A stretch of 64,000 nucleotides of DNA, taken from positions 4,845,001 through 4,909,000 of the forward strand of contig CM067529.1 in NCBI GenBank assembly GCA_034509925.1, in the 5' to 3' direction. A model generated the notes under the pieces. That model had not been told where the DNA came from and ran no database searches. It worked only from the letters and a program-made list of their open reading frames with translations. The position numbers were made by a program, and so were the translations under genes. Of the stretch, positions 44,001 to 54,983 are shown piece by piece (the stretch's first letter is position 1; the number at the start of each line of letters is the position of its first letter). Source of the stretch: Hirudinaria manillensis (taxonomy: Eukaryota > Annelida > Clitellata > Hirudinida > Hirudinidae).

Positions 44001-44812
44001 AGTCCAGGGCACTCCTGACTGAATTCAATGCCAAAAAGGAAGAATTGAACGAAACATTGGGACTGGTTTTTACGTTTTTCACCATTTTCGTTGTTTAATA
44101 ATTAATTAGGAGATGCTTTGCCGATTAATTTGTTTTGTTACGTAAATTTTAATATTTCAAAGCTCCAAGAAAACCTGAACGACATCCACAACAGCACCAA
44201 TTTGGACTCCGATAAATTTAATTCTTTGCTGCACAAAATGGCCGTAATAAAGTCGTCCTATGCCAGAAACGAGATGAAGTTGAAGAGCGCAGCATCGCAA
44301 GCCAACGCGTCCGAAGAAGACGCTTTGAAATTGGAAAAAGTTCGTTAATATTTCGCTCGTGTCAAATAAAAAAATATTTGATTTCTTTTGATCTTTTTTT
44401 TTTATTTTCATCCTTCGAAGGATATTTCAACATTTGAAGCAAAGTATAAAGAATTGTCAGAATTATTGAAGGAGAAGGAAGGCAAATTGAACGAAATCAA
44501 AACGAGAGCCGACCTCGTGCTGACGCGCGTCACAGTTCCGAACGAAAACGTTCAAAACAAGACCAATTCTATGAAAGGTTTGCCTCTCTCAGTTTCTCGT
44601 TTTCTCGTTTCTTGCAGATCGTTTGTCTCGTTGACGTAACATAAACTCACTTGGAATTTCATGCCACGACAGAAATGTATAAAGAATTCCATCAGCAGCA
44701 ACAATCTTTGGACGATCACAATTCTGTCGTCGATCATCTCCTCAAACAAATCACGATTCACTTAGAAAAAATCAAGAAGAAACAATCTCAGCTCTTGGTC
44801 TGCACTGGATAA
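32759..44812 (+). CDS. LAMB1: Laminin beta chain (basement-membrane heterotrimer subunit)
   Basis: Laminin beta pairs with alpha and gamma chains to build basement membranes. The first exon (32759 on) encodes a signal peptide, [17 protein letters not shown]. The LN domain (about 33489-35415) has [38 protein letters not shown] and [18 protein letters not shown] repeats follow (about 35955-37440), for example [20 protein letters not shown]. The beta-specific LF (L4-like) domain spans about 37440-38795 ([33 protein letters not shown]). A second LE block (about 39213-41890) ends [13 protein letters not shown]. The coiled coil (about 42153-44812) is interrupted at about 43079-43170 by the cysteine-rich beta-knob ([18 protein letters not shown]). 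The C-terminus, LLVCTG, keeps the cysteine that disulfide-links beta to gamma. Nearly 30 exons are needed. This is a complete beta1/beta2-type chain; only one is present here. Confidence 0.97.
34966..35026. repeat. CAT trinucleotide microsatellite in a laminin intron
   Basis: About 20 uninterrupted CAT units, ending CACCATCATT. It lies in the intron before the exon that starts near 35268. Confidence 0.95.
35905..35926 (+). promoter_or_regulatory. Triple nuclear-receptor half-site (DR1 plus a third repeat) in a laminin intron
   Basis: AGGTCA-A-AGGTTA at 35905-35917 is a near-perfect DR1 element, the type bound by HNF4/COUP-TF/RXR receptors. A further AGGTTA at 35921-35926 follows with a three-base gap. 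It sits about 30 bp upstream of a laminin LE exon acceptor, so chance in intron sequence cannot be excluded. Confidence 0.3.
41044..41125. repeat. TTA/ATT-rich simple repeat in a laminin intron
   Basis: An imperfect run of TTATTATTC and ATTATT units between two LE-domain exons. Confidence 0.8.
41418..41561. repeat. 36-bp minisatellite, four units, in a laminin intron
   Basis: Four consecutive 36-bp units each begin GCATAATT and contain TATTAATGGTATT, at 41418, 41454, 41490 and 41526. Divergence between units is low. It lies in the intron between two LE-repeat exons. Confidence 0.85.
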
Positions 44813-45849
44813 GTATTTATCTTCTGCACTGAATGACACCTCAGTCATCTCTTATAATTAATTAATAAATTAATTTTTACCAACAACTACTGTATTTTTA
44901 TTCCAAGATTTTGTGTTTCATTTGCAACTTTGCTCGTGCAATTTACGAGGAATTCGGTTGGGCAAAAACCCGTTTTTAAGAAAGATTTGTTTTGGTCAGG
45001 TAGAAGTGACATTATTACAACAATCATGTTTGTTATTATATTTGATAATAAGTGATTTATGCCTCTTCGTGGTGATCGATTTGATTTATATCCGGACCAA
45101 AAATCGCTCGGCCAGTGTCAAATCGGGATATCATTAAATCTAGGATATTACCTATTCTTAGCGGTCATCCTTTTATCTGGCAGTAGCAAGCTTTAAGGTA
45201 GTTGAAGTTCTGTGTTTCTTGGTAACAAAGTAGCAGTAACTTGATGTAACGAAGATATTCATTTCGAGATTTAGATTTTCAGACATATTTAGCGAAACGT
45301 ACAATTTTTCTTCTGATTTTTGTGTTCGTTTTGGATGGGTTTTGATGTGACGTGGTGCCAAATTACTCCTACTCTGCTTTTCCTTTTTTTGAATAAACAA
45401 CTCTCCAAACACAGAAGAGCAATTATTATTTTAAAATTCTCAAAGCTCAGCAATTTTCTAACCTTTCATTGTCCATGGTCCTGTGATCATTGGGTTTTAA
45501 AGATTGACCTAAGGTACTGGTGTGGTGCATTAATAAATAACCATACGTGATTAATAACATGTCTTTAGAATCTTAAAGCATATAATATTTTGAAAATGAG
45601 TTAGATTATTTGAAATTTGAACTGTGGGTCTTAGTGATTCTGAGCTTGGGTCTTAGTGGAACAGTCACTCTGCAAATCAGATCAGTTTAGTTTCATTAGA
45701 TTTATAATTTGTGAAAATCATTCCCTGATTTATGGTAACAAATAAAATTAAACTCTTGAAACTGTTGAACTGAGGCCGACATGCAATTCGAACAGAATGA
45801 TCGCAAGAGGGCAGCACCGATTTGAAGCGCGACGTGCGCTTACGTAAAG
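44813..45849. other. Convergent intergenic region between laminin beta and the VWA gene; no gene seen
   Basis: About 1 kb of AT-rich sequence with no conserved frame. It must contain both 3' ends, since the two genes are tail to tail. Confidence 0.4.
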
Positions 45850-47674
45850 TTAGCGAAGAGGACAAAATAGTTTCGTAAAGTTGATCATGGCTTCCGCGTA
45901 ACCTTTTAGTCTCGCTTTGAAGACAAAAAGCCGACTCTGAGGGCTGGTATGGTAGAGTCTAAGAAGCGAGCTCAATGTGCTCTCTTTGATTTGTGAACCT
46001 AAGGCTACAGCGAACATTTCCAGTTTGATTCCCAGCCTTAAGTGCTTCCTCATGATTCTTGAGATCTCGTCGACATTCTGAACCGGTTCCGTTTCTCTGT
46101 CCGTGACGTAGATGAGGATTTGCTGTTTTGACGTGTGTCGAATCTTTGACAGCACTGAGTTTATCAACTCCCACGGTTTTTTCCTGGCGTTTGGGATGCT
46201 CCACGTAGCATTCAAAGTAATTTCTGGAGGAGTTTTCTTCATCTTCCTCTGGATCCTGCCTTGTTCCAACATCTCTCTGAATCGATCAGATTCTTTTCTT
46301 TGCACTTTGCTCCTCAGGTGTCCAATGTTGCTCAAGACAAAGTTTCGTGGAAAGAAACGCATTCTAATGAAATCTTTCTTTTTCGTTTTGAGCTTTTTAA
46401 TGAGTCTAAAGAACATGTCTTCTGCTATTTTTGTGAAGGTCGGAAATCTCCACGATTTCTTGGAAATAATGTCGAAAATGAAATTCAGAACTATCTTTTC
46501 CTTGTGGGGAATGCATTCTGGTTGGAAAATTAAATAAGAACATTGAATTAGCATTGATCAGTAATAATTTTAAAACTCTTTAATATTTGAAAAACAATCG
46601 AATCCATCCTCGGGAAATTTTAAAATCGGTAACTACGCTAAGATTGAATATTGGGATACGGGATTGATTATTGCATGTAAATAGGGCTGGCGACAAAATT
46701 ATTTTAAACATAGTGAAATATTAAGAATAAATGTCAAGCTTTTTTTAAAGAATATTGAAACATGAATTGATTGCTTGTTTCAGTGCATAAAATGAAAGAC
46801 CATTAGAACCACAGCAGACATTTTGAACTTCACAAAACAAAACTGGAAAAAATATGAGCGATATTAAGAATGTAGATAATATTTGTATACGTATGCTTTT
46901 CACTTCAATTCTATTCCTAAAATATTTTCTGACTTTTTCATAACAAGCAATAATTACAACAATCCTTCTTATTTCTTACGTAACACTCACGAATACACTC
47001 CCACTTTTGCTAAATCTACTTTGAAATTATTCTCTATACAGTGTTATGGTCCCAGATTATATACCTCAATACCAGATTCAATTAGGGAGTTAACTTGTTT
47101 ACGTTCATGTCCTTTTGAGTTATTGTTCTTGTTGTTTAAAAAATTGTATAAGTCACATCTAGTGAGAGATGCCTCAGTTGTTTGAGTTTACATGGTTGCA
47201 TTATATATCTTATGATTTCCAGGGCCAGTCTGTCTAGCGGAGGCTTGCGCTTCCTTAAGACTGACCTATGAGTTTATTTTGTATTTTAAGATAATTTGTT
47301 ATGTACATAATTGTTTGTTTAATATTGTACATGTTCAATTTGCTATTTGATCTTTCAGTTGCTTTGATACCTTAATAATAAACTCATAAACTCCAAAAAA
47401 AAATTGAAGGCGCAGATTTTATTTGGGTTTTGATGATTTTTAAGAATTTCTGTCTTTAAATTTGAAAATAATTCCACTGGTTTCAATCCGAATCACATTC
47501 TTTTCCGCATGTGTTTCTCGTTTGTATTATTTATTCCGACTTATCCAATGATAAAGTCTTTTAAAAAAATATAAATAAGAGTTATCGACTATATATAACT
47601 TTAAATATTATAATGCCTCTGTTTCTTTTGACCTTCAAGCATGTAAAACCATGCCATAACAACGTCAATATCAC

Positions 47675-47708
<34 letters not shown>

Positions 47709-49584
47709 TAATAATAATAATAATAACAATAATAAAGATAATAATGTCTGGTGATCAAAGGCACGGTCATTCAAAACTTATCAGATGATGAATGCTTAGG
47801 ACAATTCCTGGATATTTTCTTTTTCGATCAAAGACGTTCAAAGAAATTAAATGCCGATAATCATTCTTTGCAGGTCTTCCAAAAACAAAACTGGGCCCGC
47901 ATACAAAACACACCCACGCGTCTTCAGCAGTATTCAATTCTATCTTTTAAGAAATAAAGACGTCAGTTTCGACATGATTAAATACTTTCGTGGTGCTCGA
48001 AGATATTTTCCTAAATTAATTATCGAAAATAGGATGACATATTTGTTGCTAGAGACATGGAGTCTGTAAACGTTTGCTCGCATAAATATTTGAACGATCA
48101 ATGTTTATGTTATTTGTTTTTGGAAAATTACGAAGCAAAAATGCCATGACGAAGATAAAGGATAAACATATGCGACTCATTAAATTTTAAAGTTGAGAAA
48201 AGATGCTAATAATTTCTAAAGCATTACATTCAAAGATTATTCTTGTAAGAAAACAATTTGGACTGAAATTGGGCCACCTTAAAAATTCACACAAACCCTC
48301 CATGAAGACATCATAAAGATTCGCATCTGTTCATTTATTTTGGAAAAATAATATAGTATTATTACAGACTATTGACAACATAACTTGTTAATAATAATAA
48401 TAATTAATTAATAAATAATAAAGTAAAAATAGTAATAATAATAATGATCAGACCTTCAGTCATGGCCCTGTACTTGAGCATCAACTCCCAAATGGGGGCT
48501 GATTTGCTGCCCGAGATGGCATCGGTGGGATGGTTGGGAGGATCGTAGCTGTCGATTGAGATGCGGTAGAGATGGGGCACGACGGCCAACAGGTCCACCA
48601 CCCTCTTGATTTGCCTCTTGCCGACACCTACCGAGAAGAGGTGGATTCTCTGCTTTGAAAGGCACCTGGTCATTTCGAACGATTCCTTCAAGTCGTTCAA
48701 CTCTCCGTCTCCCATGACGACGAGTATGTTGATGGGCGAATCGATGTTGGCCACTTCGCCGTTCAGGTCCAACGAACGACTGGATTCGCTTCTGTTCCTC
48801 TGTTCGGGTTGGTTGCTTTGGCACGATTTGATGTCGAAGCCACCGAAAATGGAGGACGACGTCTTCAAAGCCGGCGTCAAGCGAGTCTCGTAGCTTTCAG
48901 GTCTTCGAATTTTGTCTGATAATTCAAGATTAATAAATAAGCAATCATTCATTCCTTTTCAGATCAAAATGACGTTCAATTGGACGAGAAATTAAATCAT
49001 TTACGAACTTATTAGAAACTATTGAGGAGATTCTCGATCGAAATGAAACGTCTGCAACTTATTAATTTTATCCAGTTGATTGAATGATAAACGAATGAAT
49101 AAAGAATGAAAGAAAAAAAATTTGAAAACGTTTGCATAATAACACGTCTGTTTGTTCTGCAAACACATGAGATGATGTCTAAACCATTCGGAAGACTTGA
49201 ATTTATTGATTAAATAGTACGGAATATTTAACCAAGAAGCAACTGCTCTCTCCTAAAACTAGGACGATCATAATATTATGTAATATTATGAATGATATTA
49301 TAATATTATGTAATATTATGATGACAATATATTACGTAGGCTCAATGCTCCATTCTCACCAACTGCTTTGATGATGGAATGGACATCGTGGTAGACATCC
49401 AAGTCAAACATGACGTTGGCATACTTGGCATACGTTACGAGAGCCACCCTCGTGAAGTTTTTTCCAATTTCAAATCTTTTCACAGTTTCCTGGACGAATC
49501 TCAACTCCCTCCTAAAGTCACCTTCCCAAATGCTGTTGGATCGGTCGACCAAAAAAACCACATTTGCACGTCGGAGGGGCAACT
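45850..49584 (-). CDS. Tandem von Willebrand factor A domain protein (5' end unresolved)
   Basis: VWA domains bind ligands through a metal site (MIDAS). Three exons join in phase: 49360-49584, 48454-48915 and 45850 to about 46541. The first VWA domain begins NVVFLVDRSNSIWEGDF with an intact DxSxS MIDAS. It continues with TRVALVTYAKYANVMFDL, ALKTSSSIFGG, ILVVMGDGELND and RIHLFSVGVG. The second begins around KIVLNFIFDIISKKS, where the MIDAS is degenerate, and continues with WELINSVLSKIRHTSKQQIL, YVTDRET and FAVALGS. The first exon shown starts mid-codon after an acceptor, so at least one more 5' exon (signal peptide?) lies to the right; I could not identify it. Such proteins are usually secreted or cell-surface matrix components. 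The 1.9-kb last intron holds a LINE remnant. Confidence 0.82.
46883..47403 (+). mobile_element. LINE remnant in antisense within the VWA gene intron
   Basis: A 100-residue frame ending at 47185 carries the pattern of a non-LTR retrotransposon ORF2 C-terminus. It shows IPKIFSDFF, NTHEYTPTFAKSTLKLFSI, then YGPRLYTSIPDSIREL and FKKLYKSHLV. A 3' tail with ACTCATAAACTCC and a run of A at 47393-47403 follows, marking the insertion end. The 5' part is missing. It is in the opposite orientation to the host gene. Confidence 0.6.
47675..47745. repeat. AAT trinucleotide microsatellite
   Basis: About 22 AAT units with a few AAC variants, in the last intron of the VWA gene. Confidence 0.9.
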
Positions 49585-49866
49585 CTGCGAATGTTGAGAC
49601 GATATTAGAATGTTACATTGTTATTTCAAGTTTTATTTTTTTGTAAATTTTACAAATTTTCCGTAATAAAGAAATTTAAGGATTTGTTTTTTAGTCCAGA
49701 ACAAACCACATCCATGAGATTTATTTATGGAGAAGTCATTTTTTATATGCTGAACGTAACTCAAGGTCTGCTGGTTAAAAATATGCAAAACACTTACAAC
49801 TGCATCTGCTAATAATTTTCGGTCATTATTATAATTGTATTTATTCTGCTCTCCAAGATCCTTCCC

Positions 49867-50459
<593 letters not shown>

Positions 50460-51291
50460 GGTTTATTTAATAAAGTAAGTGCAATGTAATACAAATTCCT
50501 TACCTTTTCCATGCTCTTCACTAAATATATGTACAAAAAAGATAATTATTTTTATTTTTATTGTTGTTTAACTTTAATTATTATAAATATAATTGAAGAA
50601 TTTCATCCCAATTCAGATAAATAAATAAATAAATAAACAAAGCAAATTATTAAGAATAATATTCGATTTCAATTCAAACTTAAAAACACGATTCAAAGTG
50701 TCTTTCATGGAAGGGTGAAAAGTCAAACAATTACTTCTGACGGTCACGTGGCTATAAATAGATTCGTGGTTTTGTCAAGAAGTAAATACTTTCATCTCTT
50801 CTATTGATCAGATAATTACACCTTGTTCTTGCAATTTTAGATATTTTTTTGTAAATTTCCTACCCTTAATATTAATATTAAAATTAATAATAATTAATTA
50901 ATTAAATCAAATTTAATTCGGAAAAGATAATTTAAGAGTTAAAATGAATTGACTTTTTAAATTCCCTTAAGAATCGCATTATTGTAAAATTATTCCAAAA
51001 ATTATTTTCATAAGTATGACATACATGTAAATATATGGACAACAAAGATATAATATTATGGAGAAATATTGAGACGTGATATCACCACATTGAAAATATT
51101 TTTTATCATAAATATAAAAATTTCTTACAATTTATTGTTATTATCACAAGAAATATTGTGAGCAATGGTTGCGATGATTGATGTAAATTTATTAAAGCCA
51201 CAGATAAGGCTCAACATTTGCGGGAACCATACCTCATGCTGTCACGACTCATATCGTCTTTTTATCAGTTGTCTAGTAGCGGAACATCGTC

Positions 51292-51334
<43 letters not shown>

Positions 51335-51335
51335 C
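51292..51335. repeat. CAT trinucleotide microsatellite
   Basis: About 14 CAT/TCA units ending in CACATGCA. It is the same motif as the long array 1 kb to the left. Confidence 0.9.
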
Positions 51336-51466
51336 ATGCATTATCATGGCCATCTTAGAAAAATACTTAAAATTATACTAACGATAATTAGGCCCAGCAC
51401 TATCCAATTAGAAATCCAGCACTTGAAAGACCCCATGGGTGCGTGAATATACGTTATTCGTGCACG

Positions 51467-51549
51467 CGGTATTCGTACTCACGGTATTGGTATACGCGGT
51501 ATTCGTACTCACGGTATTGGTATACGCGGTATTCGTACTCACGGTATTC
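51467..51549. repeat. 30-bp minisatellite built from two 15-bp halves
   Basis: The unit is CGGTATTCGTACTCA joined to CGGTATTGGTATACG. It recurs at 51467, 51497 and 51527, the last partial. The two halves are themselves related, so the array arose by 15-bp duplication and then 30-bp duplication. It is less AT-rich than its surroundings. Confidence 0.9.
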
Positions 51550-53245
51550 CACTCCACTATACCGACTCTTCGAGTGCATGTGCTCGATTGAGACAAATCC
51601 AGCAAAACCGTGCCCAATCGTCGAGTATTTATTTCTTCACAACCTGCGCTTCGCGGGGCCTTTGCTTGCGATTTGTTTCATCAACTCGTTCTGCAGACAC
51701 GGTTGGCGGAGGATGTGGCTTTAAGTACAAAAATAAGTACATTTGTGGAATGAAACGTTTAAGAATTTATGGGATGATATTTATAACACATAATAGTGAT
51801 TAAATACAGAATAATGACTTGAAAGAGTTATCGATTGAAATTTGTGAGTTAGGCGCCGTATCCATTGTTGTGCGACTGAAAACATCAACAGCAACAAATT
51901 AGTACTAACTTTTATTATCAGATGCAGACTGCTGGAGATGCCTTTTCTAACAAAATAATAAACAAAGAACAGACAAGACTCCAAAACCTTTCGATGCAAA
52001 TGGAGATGTCAGCAATAAAGAGTTTTTTTTATTTAAAAATACGATATTTGTAAATTTTGTTAAAAATATTGTGCGATGCTGTTTCTCTTCTAGCAAAATC
52101 ACGCTATGGATGGATAAGAATCTGTGAAAAAAATAATTTGTTTTTTTTGCTTATGCGAATTGAAGGATTGCAATTTCAGCTATGAACGTCATTCGTCTGT
52201 AAACAAACTGTAAACAAACACAAAGAACCAAAGACAAGAATAAAAATGGATGGAACTCCATGTTGTCCAGAATATCGGACTTGCATGTCGCTGAGTTTAA
52301 ACGGTCGACTGTTTCCTCTTTAGCCCGCATTAGCATTTGCAGAAGAACTTTTTGGACATATTCCGAGAAAATGCTTAAACGAATAATTAAACTAAACTAA
52401 ATTATTAATTAGAAATAAAACGTACAATCACGAAGCTGGCTGTAAATAATTTACTCATATTTTATCAATTCATCGACAGACATTCAACATGAAGTCCCTT
52501 CATGGAGAAGTTCCGTAACCACGAACATACTCGGAGGTCATGAACTGCACGAAATCGTGTCCACAGTTCAGGTAATGAACTGGCATACTTTTCTAGGTAA
52601 ATCAATTAATCAATTAACCCAGATACTTTCAAAGGAGTCATCAGTGGCTTTTAGAAGTTTCTCGGATATCATCCTAATGTCACTTATAATCAATCATTAC
52701 TAATGGAGCTTAAGCAAAAAGATCAGCCTGAATTAGGCAGATGAATTCGGAGATAGACTGAAATTCTATTACTGTTTATGAGGAAAAGAAATTGAATTGT
52801 GTTCCAAGCAGCTTTATGTTTAGTGGTGCGGGGTCAAAAGCTTTTTTATTTTGAGGTGATTTTGAGATGGTTATTTATTGATTCTTTCAGACTTCTCTTC
52901 TGAAAGCAAAGCTAGTGTAAAGCTATGTAAAGGTCATCAAAATGTATTGAGATAATCAAATATCTACTTCCGCTACGTGATTATTTGTGGATTACGCGGT
53001 CGTTTTACAGTTAGACTTGCAATATTACATCCAAACACTGATAAAAACTTTGCTTCAAGGGATGAACTACTCCTCGTCTCCCCAGCACCCTCATGAATCT
53101 ATTCTTCATACCTCAATTTTTTGTGATCCACTGTCTAAGCGATTTAAAGTGATATTCTCTAAATGCGACCTACCAAATATTGCTTTGTGCTTCGAAAACA
53201 AGATATTAAAGAGTAATTTTTATATTTTGATCTGCTTTGCAGTGC

Positions 53246-54550
53246 ATGGGTCGCTGTTGTTCAATGGGATGTTGTTGCTGCTGTACATACGTACAAGTGC
53301 CACTCATCGCTTGCAGAAGAGTTCAGTCATGCAGATCTTCCTTCGAACAATGTCTTTTAGCTCAATCCATGGCTGCCTTCACGTGTGGCGACGATAAAGG
53401 TCTTGGGAAAGATGGATTGTCTCAGTCGAGGAGAGGATCAAAAATCGACGGATCCAAAGGCGATGAAGATGGAGCAGAAGATGGCGGGAAGAGGAAAAGG
53501 GGAGGTGCAAGTGGCTCGGATGAGATGGAAAGATCTGGAAAAATGGGCTCAAAAAATAGAAGGGATTCAAAGAAAGGAAAAGGTGGAGCAGATGAGAGTG
53601 ATTCAGATGAAGGAGGTAAAGGTAGAAAAGGGGCCAAACGAAAGAGTTCCGCGAGAAGAGCAGGGAGAAGTGTCGACGATGACGACGAAGGCGGTGGAAA
53701 GAAAGGCAGAAAATCTAAGCAAGACGCCAAAAAGAAGAAAAGGAGCGGAGGTTCAGACATCGAGGGTAAAATAAAGAAAGACAAAGCGTCCAAATTAATG
53801 GCAAAGGATAAAGGAAGAAAGTCAAGGGCTGGTTCTAAAGATAGCGACACGATCTCAGGCAAGGGAAAGGGGAAAGGCAAAAAAGATAAAGCTGGGAAAG
53901 ATAAAGATATAAAAGAGAAAGGCAGAACGACAAAAAAATCCAAAGCTTCAAGAACAGGAGGAGGAGGAAGAGGAGGAGGGAGAGGAGGAGGAGGAGGAGG
54001 GAGAGGAGGAAGAGGGAGAGGAGGAGGAAGAGGAGGAGGAGGAAAAGGAGGAAGAAGAAGAAGAAGAGGCGAAGGATCTGGTGAAGGGTCAGGTGAGGAG
54101 TCAGGTGAGGGATCAGATAGGAGATCGGGTGATTCAGATGAAAGTTATATGGGTCTTGGAAAAGAGGAAAGGGCTCATAAAGAGAAAGCTGTCAAATGCC
54201 ACATGATCATAGAAGCGAATCGTATAAAAAGAGTGCAGCTTTTAAAAGCAACCGGCAGCAGGAGTCTAAGCGACTTGATTGAAAGAAAAATGAAAGAAAA
54301 AGAAAAACAACTTAAAGATGAACCTTATGATCAAGTAGGTCGCATGTACGATTCTAACTGCTCTTCTGTTACGAGTCTAACTAAGTCAAAGGCCGGCTTT
54401 GTCTACGACCACGGATGCATCGACCCTGTTAAAGCCCTAAGATTGTTCTCCTTTGACGAACAGTTGATTTCAAATGAAAGATTTTATAACATACGACAGA
54501 AAACTGGAAAGGCTTGCCCAAGAAATGACTGCTACTTGTGCAACCTATGA
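53246..54550 (+). CDS. Unrecognised Lys/Gly/Ser-rich protein with predicted acylated N-terminus
   Basis: I do not recognise this gene. The ATG at 53246 lies three bases after a strong acceptor (TTTGCAG), implying a non-coding 5' exon or trans-splicing. The 434-residue product starts MGRCCSMGCCCCC. Gly2 with Ser6 fits N-myristoylation, and the cysteines could be palmitoylated, so it may be membrane-anchored. Residues about 50-220 are highly charged (Lys/Asp/Glu/Ser). Residues about 235-280 are a Gly-Arg tract (RGG/RGR) from a GGA-rich purine repeat. An acidic GEGSGE stretch follows, then an ordered-looking C-terminus of about 130 residues (KCHMIIEANRIKRVQLLKA, LSDLIERKMKEKEKQ) ending in cysteines (CPRNDCYLCNL). 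The antisense frame is a mirror artefact. It is followed by another lysine-rich gene on the same strand. Confidence 0.6.
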   Translation: MGRCCSMGCCCCCTYVQVPLIACRRVQSCRSSFEQCLLAQSMAAFTCGDDKGLGKDGLSQSRRGSKIDGSKGDEDGAEDGGKRKRGGASGSDEMERSGKMGSKNRRDSKKGKGGADESDSDEGGKGRKGAKRKSSARRAGRSVDDDDEGGGKKGRKSKQDAKKKKRSGGSDIEGKIKKDKASKLMAKDKGRKSRAGSKDSDTISGKGKGKGKKDKAGKDKDIKEKGRTTKKSKASRTGGGGRGGGRGGGGGGRGGRGRGGGRGGGGKGGRRRRRGEGSGEGSGEESGEGSDRRSGDSDESYMGLGKEERAHKEKAVKCHMIIEANRIKRVQLLKATGSRSLSDLIERKMKEKEKQLKDEPYDQVGRMYDSNCSSVTSLTKSKAGFVYDHGCIDPVKALRLFSFDEQLISNERFYNIRQKTGKACPRNDCYLCNL

Positions 54551-54983
54551 ACATTTATCGATGATTTTATAATATCTTTTATAGCAAATAAACTTTAGAA
54601 ATTGGAAAAAAATCATGATTGATGCTCTCATTATGTTTAAATTCATAATCAGGAATCTTCGATGCCCTTAAATCGTCTGCTTTATCTTTCTATGGCCATT
54701 TTTAATCATTACACTACACAAATAAAAAATAAATAGGTTACATAAAAAAAAGTCAAATTCTATGACTAGATTGTTGCACACTAAATAGCTTAATTCTAAA
54801 TAAGAAATTAAATACGGATTAAGCACGCGGAATTAATTTGATGAGGAGACTCAAGGTTTACGATGATGAAGATTAGAAATTTTGGTAATTTAGTAATTAT
54901 TATTAATTCAGTTAATCACTGCTTTCGATTCTGCGTGTGTTTGATGACGTAATTACACTTGGACAACTTCAAATAACGAAGTA
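54551..54983. other. Short intergenic region between the two lysine-rich genes
   Basis: AT-rich, with no coding signal. An AATAAA lies near 54588, a plausible poly(A) signal for the upstream gene. Confidence 0.35.

Noticed and set aside
52151..52336. Possible signal-peptide exon for the VWA gene
   Set aside because: The hydrophobic codons coincide with a polypyrimidine tract ending in CAG, so the sequence looks like a splice acceptor; no in-phase donor was found.
53422..53943. Antisense open frame within the lysine-rich gene
   Set aside because: Ser/Leu/Pro-rich mirror of a Lys/Glu/Gly-rich coding sequence; no independent start context or family.
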